The notes beneath the pieces are model-generated. The model searched no databases. It saw only the letters and a program-made list of their open reading frames with translations, and was not told the origin of the DNA. Both the position numbers and the translations under genes were made by a program. A stretch of DNA of 64,000 nucleotides from Streptomyces sp. P9-A2. Lineage in GTDB: Bacteria > Actinomycetota > Actinomycetes > Streptomycetales > Streptomycetaceae. The stretch covers positions 7,254,001 through 7,318,000 of the forward strand of contig NZ_JAZIFX010000001.1 in NCBI RefSeq assembly GCF_036634175.1. The letters are read 5' to 3'. Shown in pieces: positions 32,640 through 40,764 of this stretch; the first letter of the stretch is position 1, and each line of letters starts with the position of its first letter.

Positions 32640-34022
32640 TCAGGCCGTCACTTTCTCCGGACGGGCAGCCCCGTCGTCGTTCGCCCGCTCGCCGAGCAGT
32701 TCGGTCGGGACGCGGTGCGTTTCGCGGGCGGAGAGCGCCGCGATCACCGGCGGCACGCACAGGGCGGCCGTGAACAGCGCCACCGCCGTCCAGTCGTCGC
32801 CGTCCGGGCCGGCGATCTGCGCGGCGAAGGTGACCGCGAAACCGGCCACCGCGAACCCGATCTGGGTGCCGATCGCCATGCCCGAGAGCCGCACCCGGGT
32901 CGGGAACATCTCGCCGTAGAAGGAGGGCCACACACCGTTCGCGGCGCTGTAGACGACACCGAAGGTGATGATGCCCAGCAGCATCGTCAGCGCGAAATTG
33001 CCGGTGGAGATGGCCCACAGGTAGGCGAACATCGCCACCGCGCTGCCGGCGGCGCCGACCAGGTAGACCGGCCGGCGGCCGATCCGGTCGGAGAGCATGG
33101 CCCACAGCGGGATCGCGGCGAGCGCGGCGACGTTCGCCAGCGCGGCCACCCACAGCATCGACGTGCGGGACATGCCCACCGAGTCACTGGTCGCGTACGC
33201 CAGCGCCCACACCGTGAAGATCGTGCTGACCGAGGCGACCAGCGCCCCCGCGACCACCCGCAGGACGTCCGCCCAGTGCTCGCGCAGCAGCACCACCAGC
33301 GGCAGCTTCACGACACCCTCGGTCGCGGTCTGCTGCTCGAAGGCCGGCGTCTCGTCGAGCTTGCGGCGGATCACGTATCCGACGACGGCGACCGCGACGC
33401 TCATCCAGAACGGCACCCGCCAGCCCCAGGAGAGCAACTGCTCCTCGGGCATCGCGGCCACCGGGATGAAGACCAGCGTGGCGAGCAGCTGACCGCCCTG
33501 CGTGCCGCTCAGGGTGAAACTGGTGAAGAAGCCGCGCCGGTGGGACGGCGCGTGTTCCAGGGTCATCGAGTTCGCGCTGGCCTGCTCGCCCGCCGCCGAG
33601 ATGCCCTGCAGGATGCGGCACAGCACCAGCAGGACCGGCGCGAGGGTGCCGACCTGGTCGCGGGTGGGCAGACAGCCGATGAGGAACGTCGACAGACCCA
33701 TCAGCATCAGGGTGAAGACCATGATCTTCTTCCGGCCGACCCGGTCCCCGTAGTGGCCGAGGAACAGCGCGCCGACGGGCCGGGCCGCGTACGCGACACC
33801 GAACGTCGCCAGGGACAGCAGAGTGGCGGTGGCGGGGTCGGAGTCGTCGAAGAAGACCTCCGGGAAGATCAGCGCCGCCGCGCTGCCGTAGATGAAGAAG
33901 TCGTAGTACTCCAGGGCGCTGCCGATCCAGGCGGCGGTCGCCGCCTTCTTCGGCTGTCCGGGCGGCTGCCCTGCGGGCTGTCCGGGCGGAGAGGAGTCGC
34001 GAGGCGGGTTGGGGACGGACAC
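32640..34022 (-). CDS. MHS-family MFS transporter (shikimate/quinate-type symporter)
   Basis: A 460-aa protein with 12 predicted helices. The first segment GSALEYYDFFIYGSAAALIF and the loop GHYGDRVGRKKIMVFTLMLM are diagnostic of metabolite:H+ symporters such as ShiA. It starts after a hydrophilic Pro/Gln-rich leader. It is transcribed with the TetR gene on the minus strand, opposite shikimate dehydrogenase and dehydroshikimate dehydratase genes, so shikimate, quinate or dehydroshikimate is the likely cargo. A CTAA-N16-TTAG palindrome lies 67 bases upstream, the same pattern as in front of the dehydrogenase. Confidence 0.9.
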   Translation of the reverse strand: MSVPNPPRDSSPPGQPAGQPPGQPKKAATAAWIGSALEYYDFFIYGSAAALIFPEVFFDDSDPATATLLSLATFGVAYAARPVGALFLGHYGDRVGRKKIMVFTLMLMGLSTFLIGCLPTRDQVGTLAPVLLVLCRILQGISAAGEQASANSMTLEHAPSHRRGFFTSFTLSGTQGGQLLATLVFIPVAAMPEEQLLSWGWRVPFWMSVAVAVVGYVIRRKLDETPAFEQQTATEGVVKLPLVVLLREHWADVLRVVAGALVASVSTIFTVWALAYATSDSVGMSRTSMLWVAALANVAALAAIPLWAMLSDRIGRRPVYLVGAAGSAVAMFAYLWAISTGNFALTMLLGIITFGVVYSAANGVWPSFYGEMFPTRVRLSGMAIGTQIGFAVAGFAVTFAAQIAGPDGDDWTAVALFTAALCVPPVIAALSARETHRVPTELLGERANDDGAARPEKVTA

Positions 34023-34088
34023 GGCGGGCTCCTTCGGGGGACTCCACGACGGTACGCGGAGGACGAGCGGAGGGGAGGCGCCGCAGTG

Positions 34089-34112
34089 CTAATTAACCCA
34101 CTGGGTAGTTAG
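34089..34112. promoter_or_regulatory. TetR-type operator upstream of the transporter
   Basis: CTAATTAACCCA followed by CTGGGTAGTTAG is a 24-bp imperfect palindrome framed by CTAA and TTAG. It shares length and ends with the site at 34993-35016, so both are probably bound by the TetR regulator encoded between them. Confidence 0.6.
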
Positions 34113-34225
34113 TCGCGGCTGGGTACGGATGCTGCGCCCGACCGTGCACGGTGTCAAGGGGTGGCGTCGTACGGACTTGGTCCGGGCTCTGCCGGAGCGG
34201 GGGGCCGACGCGCACCGCGCGCAGG

Positions 34226-34897
34226 TCAGTCCGTCGCCCGCTCCGCCGTCAGGTACGCGATCACCATGTCGCCCAGCATCGCCCGGTAGTGCTCGCGCCG
34301 GTCCGCGTCGACCAGGTCGCGGCCGAACAGCGCGCCGAAGGTGTGCCGGTTGGACACCCGGAAGAAGCAGAACGCGCTGATCATCGCGTGCAGGTCGACG
34401 GCGTCCACATCGGCAGTGAACAGGCCCGAGCTCTGCCCGGCGGCCAGGATCCGGCGGATCACGTCGAGCGCGGGCGAGCCCATCCGGCCGAGCTTCCCGG
34501 AGGCCGCGATGTGCTGCGCGTCATGGATGTTCTCGATGCTCACCAGGCGGATGAAGTCCGGGTGCCGCTCATGGTGGTCGAAGGTCACCTCGGCGAGGCG
34601 CCGGATGGCCGCCACCGGGTCCAGATGGTCGACGTCCAGCTCCTGCTCGGCCTCCCGGATCACGCCGTACGCGCGCTCCAGCACGGCCGTGAACAGTTGC
34701 TCCTTGCCGCCGAAGTAGTAGTAGATCATCCGCTTGGTGGTGCGGGTGCGGGCGGCGATCTCGTCGACGCGGGCGCCGTCGTAGCCGGCCCGCGCGAATT
34801 CCCGGGTCGCCACGTCGAGGATCTCGGTCCTGGTGCGGGCGGCGTCACGGACACGCTCGCGCTCGCGGGGCCGTGCCGGTTCTTCGGCGCTGGTCAT
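34226..34897 (-). CDS. TetR-family regulator of the shikimate module
   Basis: A 223-aa repressor. The N-terminal HTH spans about 24-68: RTEILDVATREFARAGYDGA, RVDEIAARTRTTKRMIYYYF then GGKEQLFTAVLE. The C-terminal ligand domain is helical, with HHERHPDFIRLVSIENIHDA as in PcaV/RutR-like members. The start MTSAEEPARP was chosen because the longer upstream frame belongs to the antisense of aroE. It is divergent from the shikimate dehydrogenase gene across 142 bases that contain a matching palindrome. The ligand is probably a pathway acid such as shikimate or protocatechuate (inferred). Confidence 0.9.
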   Translation of the reverse strand: MTSAEEPARPRERERVRDAARTRTEILDVATREFARAGYDGARVDEIAARTRTTKRMIYYYFGGKEQLFTAVLERAYGVIREAEQELDVDHLDPVAAIRRLAEVTFDHHERHPDFIRLVSIENIHDAQHIAASGKLGRMGSPALDVIRRILAAGQSSGLFTADVDAVDLHAMISAFCFFRVSNRHTFGALFGRDLVDADRREHYRAMLGDMVIAYLTAERATD

Positions 34898-34992
34898 GGG
34901 TTCCTTCGGGTGGGAGGGCAGTGCCGGTGATTGTAGAAGGGGGCCGTTCCCGGCCCGTCGGGGCTTCCGTGCCGCCCGACCGGCTGATATAG

Positions 34993-35016
34993 CTAACGTA
35001 CTGGTTCGTACATTAG
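34993..35016. promoter_or_regulatory. TetR-type operator upstream of shikimate dehydrogenase
   Basis: The arms CTAACGTAC and GTACATTAG are inverted repeats with one mismatch around a 6-bp centre. It ends 23 bases before the dehydrogenase start, where bound repressor would block transcription. It has the same CTAA-N16-TTAG frame as 34089-34112. Confidence 0.65.
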
Positions 35017-35039
35017 TGAGCCGTTCTCTGGAGGCGCCG

Positions 35040-35924
35040 GTGCTCAAGGACTCGTATCTCGTCGGGCTGATCGGCTCCGGCATCGGCCCGTCGCTCAGCC
35101 CCGCCCTGCACGAGCGGGAGGCCGACCGGCAGGGCCTGCGCTGTCTGTACCGGCTCCTCGACCTGGACACGATCGGCGTACCGCCCGAGGGAGTGGGCGA
35201 GCTGCTGGACGCGGCCCGGCTGCTCGGCTTCGACGGGCTCAACATCACCCACCCGTGCAAGCGGCACGTCGTCGAGCACCTGGACGCGCTCGACCCGCAG
35301 GCCGAGGCGCTCGGCGCGGTCAACACCGTCGTCTTCGAGGACGGCCGGGCCATCGGCCACAACACGGACGTCACCGGCTTCGCCGCCTCCTTCGCCCGCG
35401 GCCTGCCCGACGTGCCGCTGGAGCGCGTGGTGCAGCTCGGCGCGGGCGGCGCCGGCGCCGCCGTCGCACACGCCGTCCTCACCCTCGGCGCCGGACGGGT
35501 CACCGTGGTCGACGCCCTGCCCGAACGGGCCGACGAACTCGCCGGCGCCCTGAACCGCGCCTTCGGCACCGACCGTGCCACCGCCGCACCCCTGGACCGG
35601 CTGCCCGAGCTCCTCACCGCCGCCGACGGCAGCGGCGGCCTGGTGCACGCGACCCCCACCGGCATGGCCGCCCACCCGGGCCTGCCCCTGTCCGCGGACC
35701 TGCTGCACCCCGGACTGTGGGTCGCCGAAGTCGTCTACCGGCCCCTCGAGACCGACCTGCTGCGCGCCGCCCACGCCGCCGGCTGCGCCACCCTCGACGG
35801 CGGCGGCATGGCAGCCTTCCAGGCCGCCGACGCGTTCCGCCTGTTCACCGGCCGGGAACCCGACCGCGCCCGCATGCTCGCCCACCTCACCGACCTCACC
35901 GGCCCGGTGCCCGCCCCCAAGTAG
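35040..35924 (+). CDS. Shikimate/quinate dehydrogenase (catabolic AroE-like)
   Basis: A 294-aa enzyme. The substrate-binding N-terminus has GSGIGPSLSPALHEREADRQ (Ser-x-Ser motif), and the Lys-Asp catalytic pair lies in NITHPCKRHVVEHL and AIGHNTDVTGFAASF. The Rossmann loop is VVQLGAGGAGAAVAHAVLTL, with an acidic residue following in VTVVDALPER, suggesting NAD rather than NADP preference. The GTG at 35040 has GGAGG five bases upstream. Gene context (importer, TetR, dehydratase) points to quinate/shikimate breakdown rather than aromatic amino-acid synthesis. Confidence 0.9.
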   Translation: MLKDSYLVGLIGSGIGPSLSPALHEREADRQGLRCLYRLLDLDTIGVPPEGVGELLDAARLLGFDGLNITHPCKRHVVEHLDALDPQAEALGAVNTVVFEDGRAIGHNTDVTGFAASFARGLPDVPLERVVQLGAGGAGAAVAHAVLTLGAGRVTVVDALPERADELAGALNRAFGTDRATAAPLDRLPELLTAADGSGGLVHATPTGMAAHPGLPLSADLLHPGLWVAEVVYRPLETDLLRAAHAAGCATLDGGGMAAFQAADAFRLFTGREPDRARMLAHLTDLTGPVPAPK

Positions 35925-36221
35925 CACGCAGCTCACGCAGCTCACGCAGCTCACGCAGCTCACGCAGCTCACGCAGCTCACGCAGCTCACGCAGCTCACG
36001 CAGCTCACGCAGCTCACGCAGCTCACGCAGCTCACGCAGCTCACGCAGCTCACGCAGCTCACGCAGCTCACGCAGCTCACGCAGCTCACGCAGCTCACGC
36101 AGCTCACGCAGCTCACGCAGCTCACGCAGCTCACGCAGCTCACGCAGCTCACGCAGCTCACGCAGCTCACGCAGCTCACGCAGCTCACGCAGCTCACGCA
36201 GCTCACGCAGCTCACGCAGCT
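35925..36221. repeat. Perfect 9-bp tandem array, 33 copies (CACGCAGCT)
   Basis: The unit CACGCAGCT is repeated exactly 33 times (297 bp) without any mismatch. It begins one base after the TAG stop of the dehydrogenase and ends 32 bases before the next start. Because 9 is a multiple of 3 and the unit lacks stop codons, all six frames stay open through it. It includes AGCTCACGC-type overlapping words but no strong self-complementarity beyond AGCT. The copy number is likely variable between isolates. Confidence 0.97.
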
Positions 36222-36253
36222 CCACGGAACGTCACGGAAGCAGAGGTACCGAC

Positions 36254-38110
36254 GTGCGTACGTCCATCGCCACCGTCTCCCTCAGCGGCACCCTCACCGA
36301 GAAGCTCACGGCCGCCGCCCGCGCGGGCTTCGACGGCGTGGAGATCTTCGAGAACGATCTGCTCGCCGGCCCGCTCACCCCGCGGGAGATCCGCGCCCGC
36401 TGCGCCGACCTGGGACTCACCGTCGACCTCTATCAACCGATGCGGGACATCGAGGCGGTGCCCGCCGAGCTGTTCGCCCGCAATCTGCGGCGCGCCCGGC
36501 ACAAGTTCGCCCTGATGCGCGAACTCGGCGCCGACACCGTGCTCGTCTGCTCCAGCGTCGACCCCGAGGCGGTCGACGACGATGCCCTCGCCGCCGCGCA
36601 CCTGCGTGAACTCGCCCACCTCGCACAGGCCTTCGGCATCCGCGTCGCCTACGAGGCACTGGCCTGGGGGCGGCACGTCAGTACGTACGACCACGCCTGG
36701 CGCATCGTCGAGGCGGCAGGGCATCCGGCGCTCGGTACCTGTCTGGACAGCTTCCACATCCTCTCCCGGGGTTCCGACCCCAAGGGCATCGAGGACATCC
36801 CCGGCGAGAAGATCTTCTTCCTCCAGCTGGCCGACGCCCCGCTGCCCGCGATGGATGTGCTCCAGTGGAGCCGCCACCACCGCTGCTTCCCCGGACAGGG
36901 CGGCTTCGACGTCGCCGGTCTCGTCCGGCACGTTCTGCGCACCGGCTACGCGGGGCCCCTGTCCCTCGAGGTGTTCAACGACGTGTTCCGGCAGGCCGAG
37001 GCGGCCCCGACCGCCGTCGACGCCCGCCGCTCCCTGCTCGCGCTGCAGGAGGAGGTGGGGGCGGCGGAAGCGAAGCCGTCATCCGCCCCGCTCACGTCCG
37101 CTCCGGTCACGGTCATCCCCGTCCCCGTCGTCCCCACCGGCTTCGCCTTCGCCGAACTCGTCACGGCCGACGCCGAACCTCTCACCGGTCTCCTTGCCGC
37201 CCTGGGCTTCGCCCGTACCGCCCGCCACCGCAGCAAGCCCGTCGACCTCTGGCAGCAGGGCGAGGCGCGGATCCTCGTCAACACGGGAGCCGTCGTACGC
37301 CGTGACGGGGCCCAACTCGCCGCCGTGGGCCTGGAGTCACCCGACCCCGGCGGTGCCGCCGCCCGCGCGGAGGCCCTGCTGGCGCCCGTGCTGCCCCGCC
37401 GCCGTGCTCCCGAGGACGCCCCGCTGGACGCGGTCGCCGCCCCCGACGGCACCGAACTGTTCTTCTGCGCCGCCGGCCGCGACGCCCGCCACACCGGCTG
37501 GCGGGCCGACTTCGAAGACGTCGGACAGCCCTCGGCCGCTCCCGGCGTCCACCGCATCGACCATCTCGCGCTCACCCAGCCCTGGCACCACTTCGACGAG
37601 GCGGTCCTCTTCCACCGCAGCGTGCTCGGCCTGGACGCCGAGGACAGCGTCGACGTCGCCGATCCCTACGGCCTGCAGCGCAGCCGCGCGGTCAGCAACC
37701 CCGACGGCACCGTCCGGATCGCCCTCACCGTCGGCGCCGCACCCACCGACGACACCGTGCACGCCCAGCACATCGCGTTCGCCACCGACGACGTGGTCGC
37801 CGCCGCCCGCCGGTTCCGCGACGCCGGTGCCCCGCTGCTGCCGATCCCGGCGAACTACTACGACGACCTCGACGCCCGTTACGAGTTCGCCGACGGCGAG
37901 CTGGAGACGTACCGCGAACTCGGCATCCTCTACGATCGCGACGAGGCCGGGGGCAGCCTGCGGCACTGTTACACCCGCACCGTCGGGCGGGTGTTCTTCG
38001 AAATCCTCCAGCGTGACGGCGGTCACCGCGGCTACGGCGCCCGCAACGCGCCGGTACGACTCGCCGCCCAGCACGCCGTACGGACCTCGGGCGCCCTCGG
38101 CGGCGGCTGA
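36254..38110 (+). CDS. 3-dehydroshikimate dehydratase fused to an HPPD-like domain
   Basis: A 618-aa fusion starting at GTG with AGAGG upstream. Residues 1-270 are an AP-endonuclease-2-type TIM barrel (sugar phosphate isomerase fold): ARAGFDGVEIFENDLLAGPL, VAYEALAWGRHVSTYDHAWR, GTCLDSFHILSRGSDP and FLQLADAPLPAMDVLQWSRH, with metal-binding Glu, Asp, His and Glu (LSLEVFND). Residues about 295-600 are two VOC modules like 4-hydroxyphenylpyruvate dioxygenase (HRIDHLALTQPWHHFDEAVL; RVFFEILQRDGGHRGYGARN). This QuiC-type architecture converts dehydroshikimate to protocatechuate. It completes the shikimate module. Confidence 0.92.
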   Translation: MRTSIATVSLSGTLTEKLTAAARAGFDGVEIFENDLLAGPLTPREIRARCADLGLTVDLYQPMRDIEAVPAELFARNLRRARHKFALMRELGADTVLVCSSVDPEAVDDDALAAAHLRELAHLAQAFGIRVAYEALAWGRHVSTYDHAWRIVEAAGHPALGTCLDSFHILSRGSDPKGIEDIPGEKIFFLQLADAPLPAMDVLQWSRHHRCFPGQGGFDVAGLVRHVLRTGYAGPLSLEVFNDVFRQAEAAPTAVDARRSLLALQEEVGAAEAKPSSAPLTSAPVTVIPVPVVPTGFAFAELVTADAEPLTGLLAALGFARTARHRSKPVDLWQQGEARILVNTGAVVRRDGAQLAAVGLESPDPGGAAARAEALLAPVLPRRRAPEDAPLDAVAAPDGTELFFCAAGRDARHTGWRADFEDVGQPSAAPGVHRIDHLALTQPWHHFDEAVLFHRSVLGLDAEDSVDVADPYGLQRSRAVSNPDGTVRIALTVGAAPTDDTVHAQHIAFATDDVVAAARRFRDAGAPLLPIPANYYDDLDARYEFADGELETYRELGILYDRDEAGGSLRHCYTRTVGRVFFEILQRDGGHRGYGARNAPVRLAAQHAVRTSGALGGG

Positions 38111-38134
38111 CGAGCCGGGAGCCGGCCCCGCCGG

Positions 38135-38731
38135 TCAAGCCGTCGCCGAGGGCCGGGTGTTCCACTCCGCGATCACCGGACTGCCGTGCTCCAGCGACAG
38201 CCGGCTCAGCGTGCCCGTCTCCAGCCGGAACAGCCGTCCGTCCGCGGGCGGCAGACCCAGCCGGCGTGCCGTCAGGACCCGCAGCAGATGGCCGTGGGCC
38301 ACGAGCAGCACATCGCCCGCCCCGAGCGCCCCGGCGACCTTGGACAGCACCCGGTCGGCCCGCTCGCCGACCTGCCCGGGGGACTCGCCGGGAAACTCGG
38401 GACCGGGCGGCACCCCGTCGGTCCACAGGTTCCAGCCGGGCCGGGTGCGGTGGATGTCGGCGGTGGTGACGCCCTCGTAGTCGCCGTAGTCCCACTCCCG
38501 CAGGTCCGGTTCCGGCAACACGTCCGCGAGACCCGCCAGTTCGGCGGTGCGCCGGGCGCGGGCCAACGGGCTGGTGAGGACGAGGGCGAAGGAACGGCCT
38601 TCGAGCAGCGGGGCCAGCGCCCTGGCCTGCGCCTCGCCGTCCCGTGTCAGGGACAGGTCGCTGCGGCCGGTGTGCCGCCCGGACCTGCTCCACTCCGTCT
38701 CCCCGTGCCGGGCGAGCAGCAGATCGCCCAC
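38135..38731 (-). CDS. Histidine phosphatase (phosphoglycerate-mutase-like)
   Basis: A 198-aa enzyme with the RHG phospho-His motif in LLLARHGETEWSRSGRHTGR, the second His in LLVAHGHLLRVL and the conserved LTSPLARARRTAELAG. It begins at GTG five bases after the stop of the 6-phosphogluconate dehydrogenase gene, so it is the last gene of that operon. It is convergent with the dehydratase fusion gene, 24 bases away. The substrate could be a sugar phosphate tied to the pentose-phosphate pathway (inferred). Confidence 0.88.
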   Translation of the reverse strand: MGDLLLARHGETEWSRSGRHTGRSDLSLTRDGEAQARALAPLLEGRSFALVLTSPLARARRTAELAGLADVLPEPDLREWDYGDYEGVTTADIHRTRPGWNLWTDGVPPGPEFPGESPGQVGERADRVLSKVAGALGAGDVLLVAHGHLLRVLTARRLGLPPADGRLFRLETGTLSRLSLEHGSPVIAEWNTRPSATA

Positions 38732-38736
38732 GGCCG

Positions 38737-39663
38737 CTACACCTCGTCCGGGCTTCCCGGGCTTCCCGGGGGTGCCGGGTCGGGCCGGTCCGCGGACGTG
38801 ACCGCGTGCCCGCCGAACTGCTTGCGCAGCGCCGCGACCATCTTCATCTGCGGCGAGTCCTCCTGCCGGGAGGAGAACCGGGCGAACAGGGAGGCCGTGA
38901 TCGCCGGAAGCGGCACCGCGTTGTCGATGGCCGCCTCCACGGTCCAGCGGCCCTCGCCCGAGTCGTCGGCGTAACCGCGCAGCTTCTCCAGATGGGCGTC
39001 ATCGTCGAGGGCGCCGACCGCGAGGTCGAGCAGCCAGGAACGAATGACCGTGCCGTCCTGCCAGGAGCGGAAAACCTCGCGGACGTTGTCCACCGAGTCG
39101 ACCTTCTCCAGCAGCTCCCAGCCCTCGGCATAGGCCTGCATCATCGCGTACTCGATGCCGTTGTGGACCATCTTCGCGAAGTGCCCGGCACCGACCCTGC
39201 CCGCGTGGACGTAGCCGTACGGGCCGTCCGGCTTGAGCGCGTCGAAGATCGGCTTCAGGCGCTCCACGTGCTCCGTCTCGCCACCGACCATGAGGGCGTA
39301 GCCGTTCTCCAGCCCCCACACACCGCCCGAGACACCCGCGTCGACGAAGCCGATGCCCCGGGCGCCCAGTTCCTTGGCGTGCTTCTCGTCGTCCGTCCAG
39401 CGGGAGTTGCCGCCGTCGACGACGGTGTCACCCGGCTTGAGCAGGCTCCCCAGCTGGTCGATGACGTGCTGGGTGACGGCACCGGCCGGGACCATCACCC
39501 AGACCGCGCGCGGCCCGTCGAGCCGGTCGACGAGGTCGGACAGATGGCCGACGTCGGAGAGGTCGGGATCGGTGTCGTAGCCGACGACGGTGTGCCCGGC
39601 GGCACGGATGCGCTCGCGCATGTTGCCGCCCATCTTTCCGAGACCAACAAGACCGATCTGCAT
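38737..39663 (-). CDS. gnd: 6-phosphogluconate dehydrogenase (decarboxylating), short form
   Basis: A 308-aa enzyme of the short GndA/YqeC class. The nucleotide-binding N-terminus is MQIGLVGLGKMGGNMRERIR, with VVDGGNSRWTDDEKHAKELG, GFVDAGVSGGVWGLENGYAL and the catalytic Lys in HFAKMVHNGIEYAMMQAYAE. It makes ribulose 5-phosphate with reduced cofactor. It is transcribed after opcA, separated by 165 bp with short GC-rich repeats (CCCTCGGGTACGAG type). It matches the second pentose-phosphate locus of streptomycetes. Confidence 0.93.
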   Translation of the reverse strand: MQIGLVGLGKMGGNMRERIRAAGHTVVGYDTDPDLSDVGHLSDLVDRLDGPRAVWVMVPAGAVTQHVIDQLGSLLKPGDTVVDGGNSRWTDDEKHAKELGARGIGFVDAGVSGGVWGLENGYALMVGGETEHVERLKPIFDALKPDGPYGYVHAGRVGAGHFAKMVHNGIEYAMMQAYAEGWELLEKVDSVDNVREVFRSWQDGTVIRSWLLDLAVGALDDDAHLEKLRGYADDSGEGRWTVEAAIDNAVPLPAITASLFARFSSRQEDSPQMKMVAALRKQFGGHAVTSADRPDPAPPGSPGSPDEV

Positions 39664-39828
39664 GTCAGTTCACTTCCCGATGTCGTGGTGGAGTGGCCCA
39701 CCGGGGCGGCGGGTCGGTACGGACGTGTCACGGTGGCCGGGTACAGGCGGGGCCCTCGGGTACGAGTGAGCCCTCGGGTACGAGCGGGCCCTCGCGTGCG
39801 GGGCGGGGCCTCGGCCGAGGCCGGGACC

Positions 39829-40764
39829 TCAGGCAGGGACGGTGGCCTCCTCCGCGGTCTCGCCGCGCAGGGCGACGGCGTACATCTCGTCCGCGTCGAG
39901 CCGCCGGAGCTCCTCGGCGATCAGCTCGGACAGGGGGCGGACCTTCAGGGCGAGCCGCCGCGACGGCTGCCCCGGAAGCGACAGCGTGGCCATCGGGCCC
40001 TCCGGACGGTCGATGACGATCTCGCCGTCCACCGTGCCCAGCCGTACCCCCGTGACCACCGGGCCGGCCGTCTCCACCCGTTCGACCGGAACGTTCAGCC
40101 GGGCCTTGAGCCAGCGCGCCAGCAGCTCCGCGCTGGGGTTGTCGGCCTCGCTCTCCACGGCCGCCGACGTCACCGTCAGCCGGGCCTGGTCCAGGGCGGC
40201 GGCCAGCATCGAACGCCACGGCGTCAGCCGGGTCCAGGCCAGGTCGGTGTCGCCGGGCGCGTAGGTGCGCTCCCGGGCCGACAGGACCTCCAAGGGGTTC
40301 TCGACCGTGTACAGGTCGGTGATCCTGCGCTGGGCCAGCGCGCCCAGCGGATCCTTCGAGGGGTGCTCGGGCGCGTTCACCGGCCACCACACGACCACCG
40401 GCGCGTCCGGCAGCAGCAGCGGCAGCACCACCGAGTCGGCGTGGTCGGACACCTCGCCGTAGGTGCGCAGGACGACGGTCTCGCCCGTACCGGTCTCCGA
40501 ACCGACCCGTACCTCGGCGTTCAGCCGCGGACGGGTGCGCTCGCGCGGGGTGCGGGCGTGCCGCTTGATGACGACCAGCATGCGTGAGGGGTGCTCGTGC
40601 GAGGCCTCCTCGGCGGCCCTGATCGAGTCGTAGGCGTTCTCCTCGTCCGTGACGATCACCATCGTCAGGACCATGCCCACCGCGGGGGTGCCGATGGCAC
40701 GGCGGCCCCGCACCAGAGCCTTGTTGACATCACTTGCCGTGGTGTCGGTCAGATCGATCTTCAT
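39829..40764 (-). CDS. opcA: Glucose-6-phosphate dehydrogenase assembly protein OpcA
   Basis: A 311-aa protein starting MKIDLTDTTASDVNKALVRG. Typical features are GMVLTMVIVTDEENAYDSIR, VVVIKRHART and DAPVVVWWPVNAPEHPSKDP. OpcA is an actinobacterial and cyanobacterial partner that activates or redox-tunes Zwf. The start overlaps the zwf stop by four bases (ATGA), so the two are made together. Confidence 0.95.
   Translation of the reverse strand: MKIDLTDTTASDVNKALVRGRRAIGTPAVGMVLTMVIVTDEENAYDSIRAAEEASHEHPSRMLVVIKRHARTPRERTRPRLNAEVRVGSETGTGETVVLRTYGEVSDHADSVVLPLLLPDAPVVVWWPVNAPEHPSKDPLGALAQRRITDLYTVENPLEVLSARERTYAPGDTDLAWTRLTPWRSMLAAALDQARLTVTSAAVESEADNPSAELLARWLKARLNVPVERVETAGPVVTGVRLGTVDGEIVIDRPEGPMATLSLPGQPSRRLALKVRPLSELIAEELRRLDADEMYAVALRGETAEEATVPA

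Noticed and set aside
35013..36215. Antisense frames reading VSC or REL repeats across the tandem array
   Set aside because: These are by-products of the repeat and overlap the shikimate dehydrogenase gene on the opposite strand.
35925..36221. CRISPR array
   Set aside because: The units are 9 bp with no spacers, so this is a simple tandem repeat.
35255..36253. Open frame extending the dehydratase fusion upstream through the tandem array, giving SRSSRS repeats
   Set aside because: The array has no stops in any frame because its unit is 9 bp long. The conserved domain starts at the GTG at 36254 with its own ribosome binding site.
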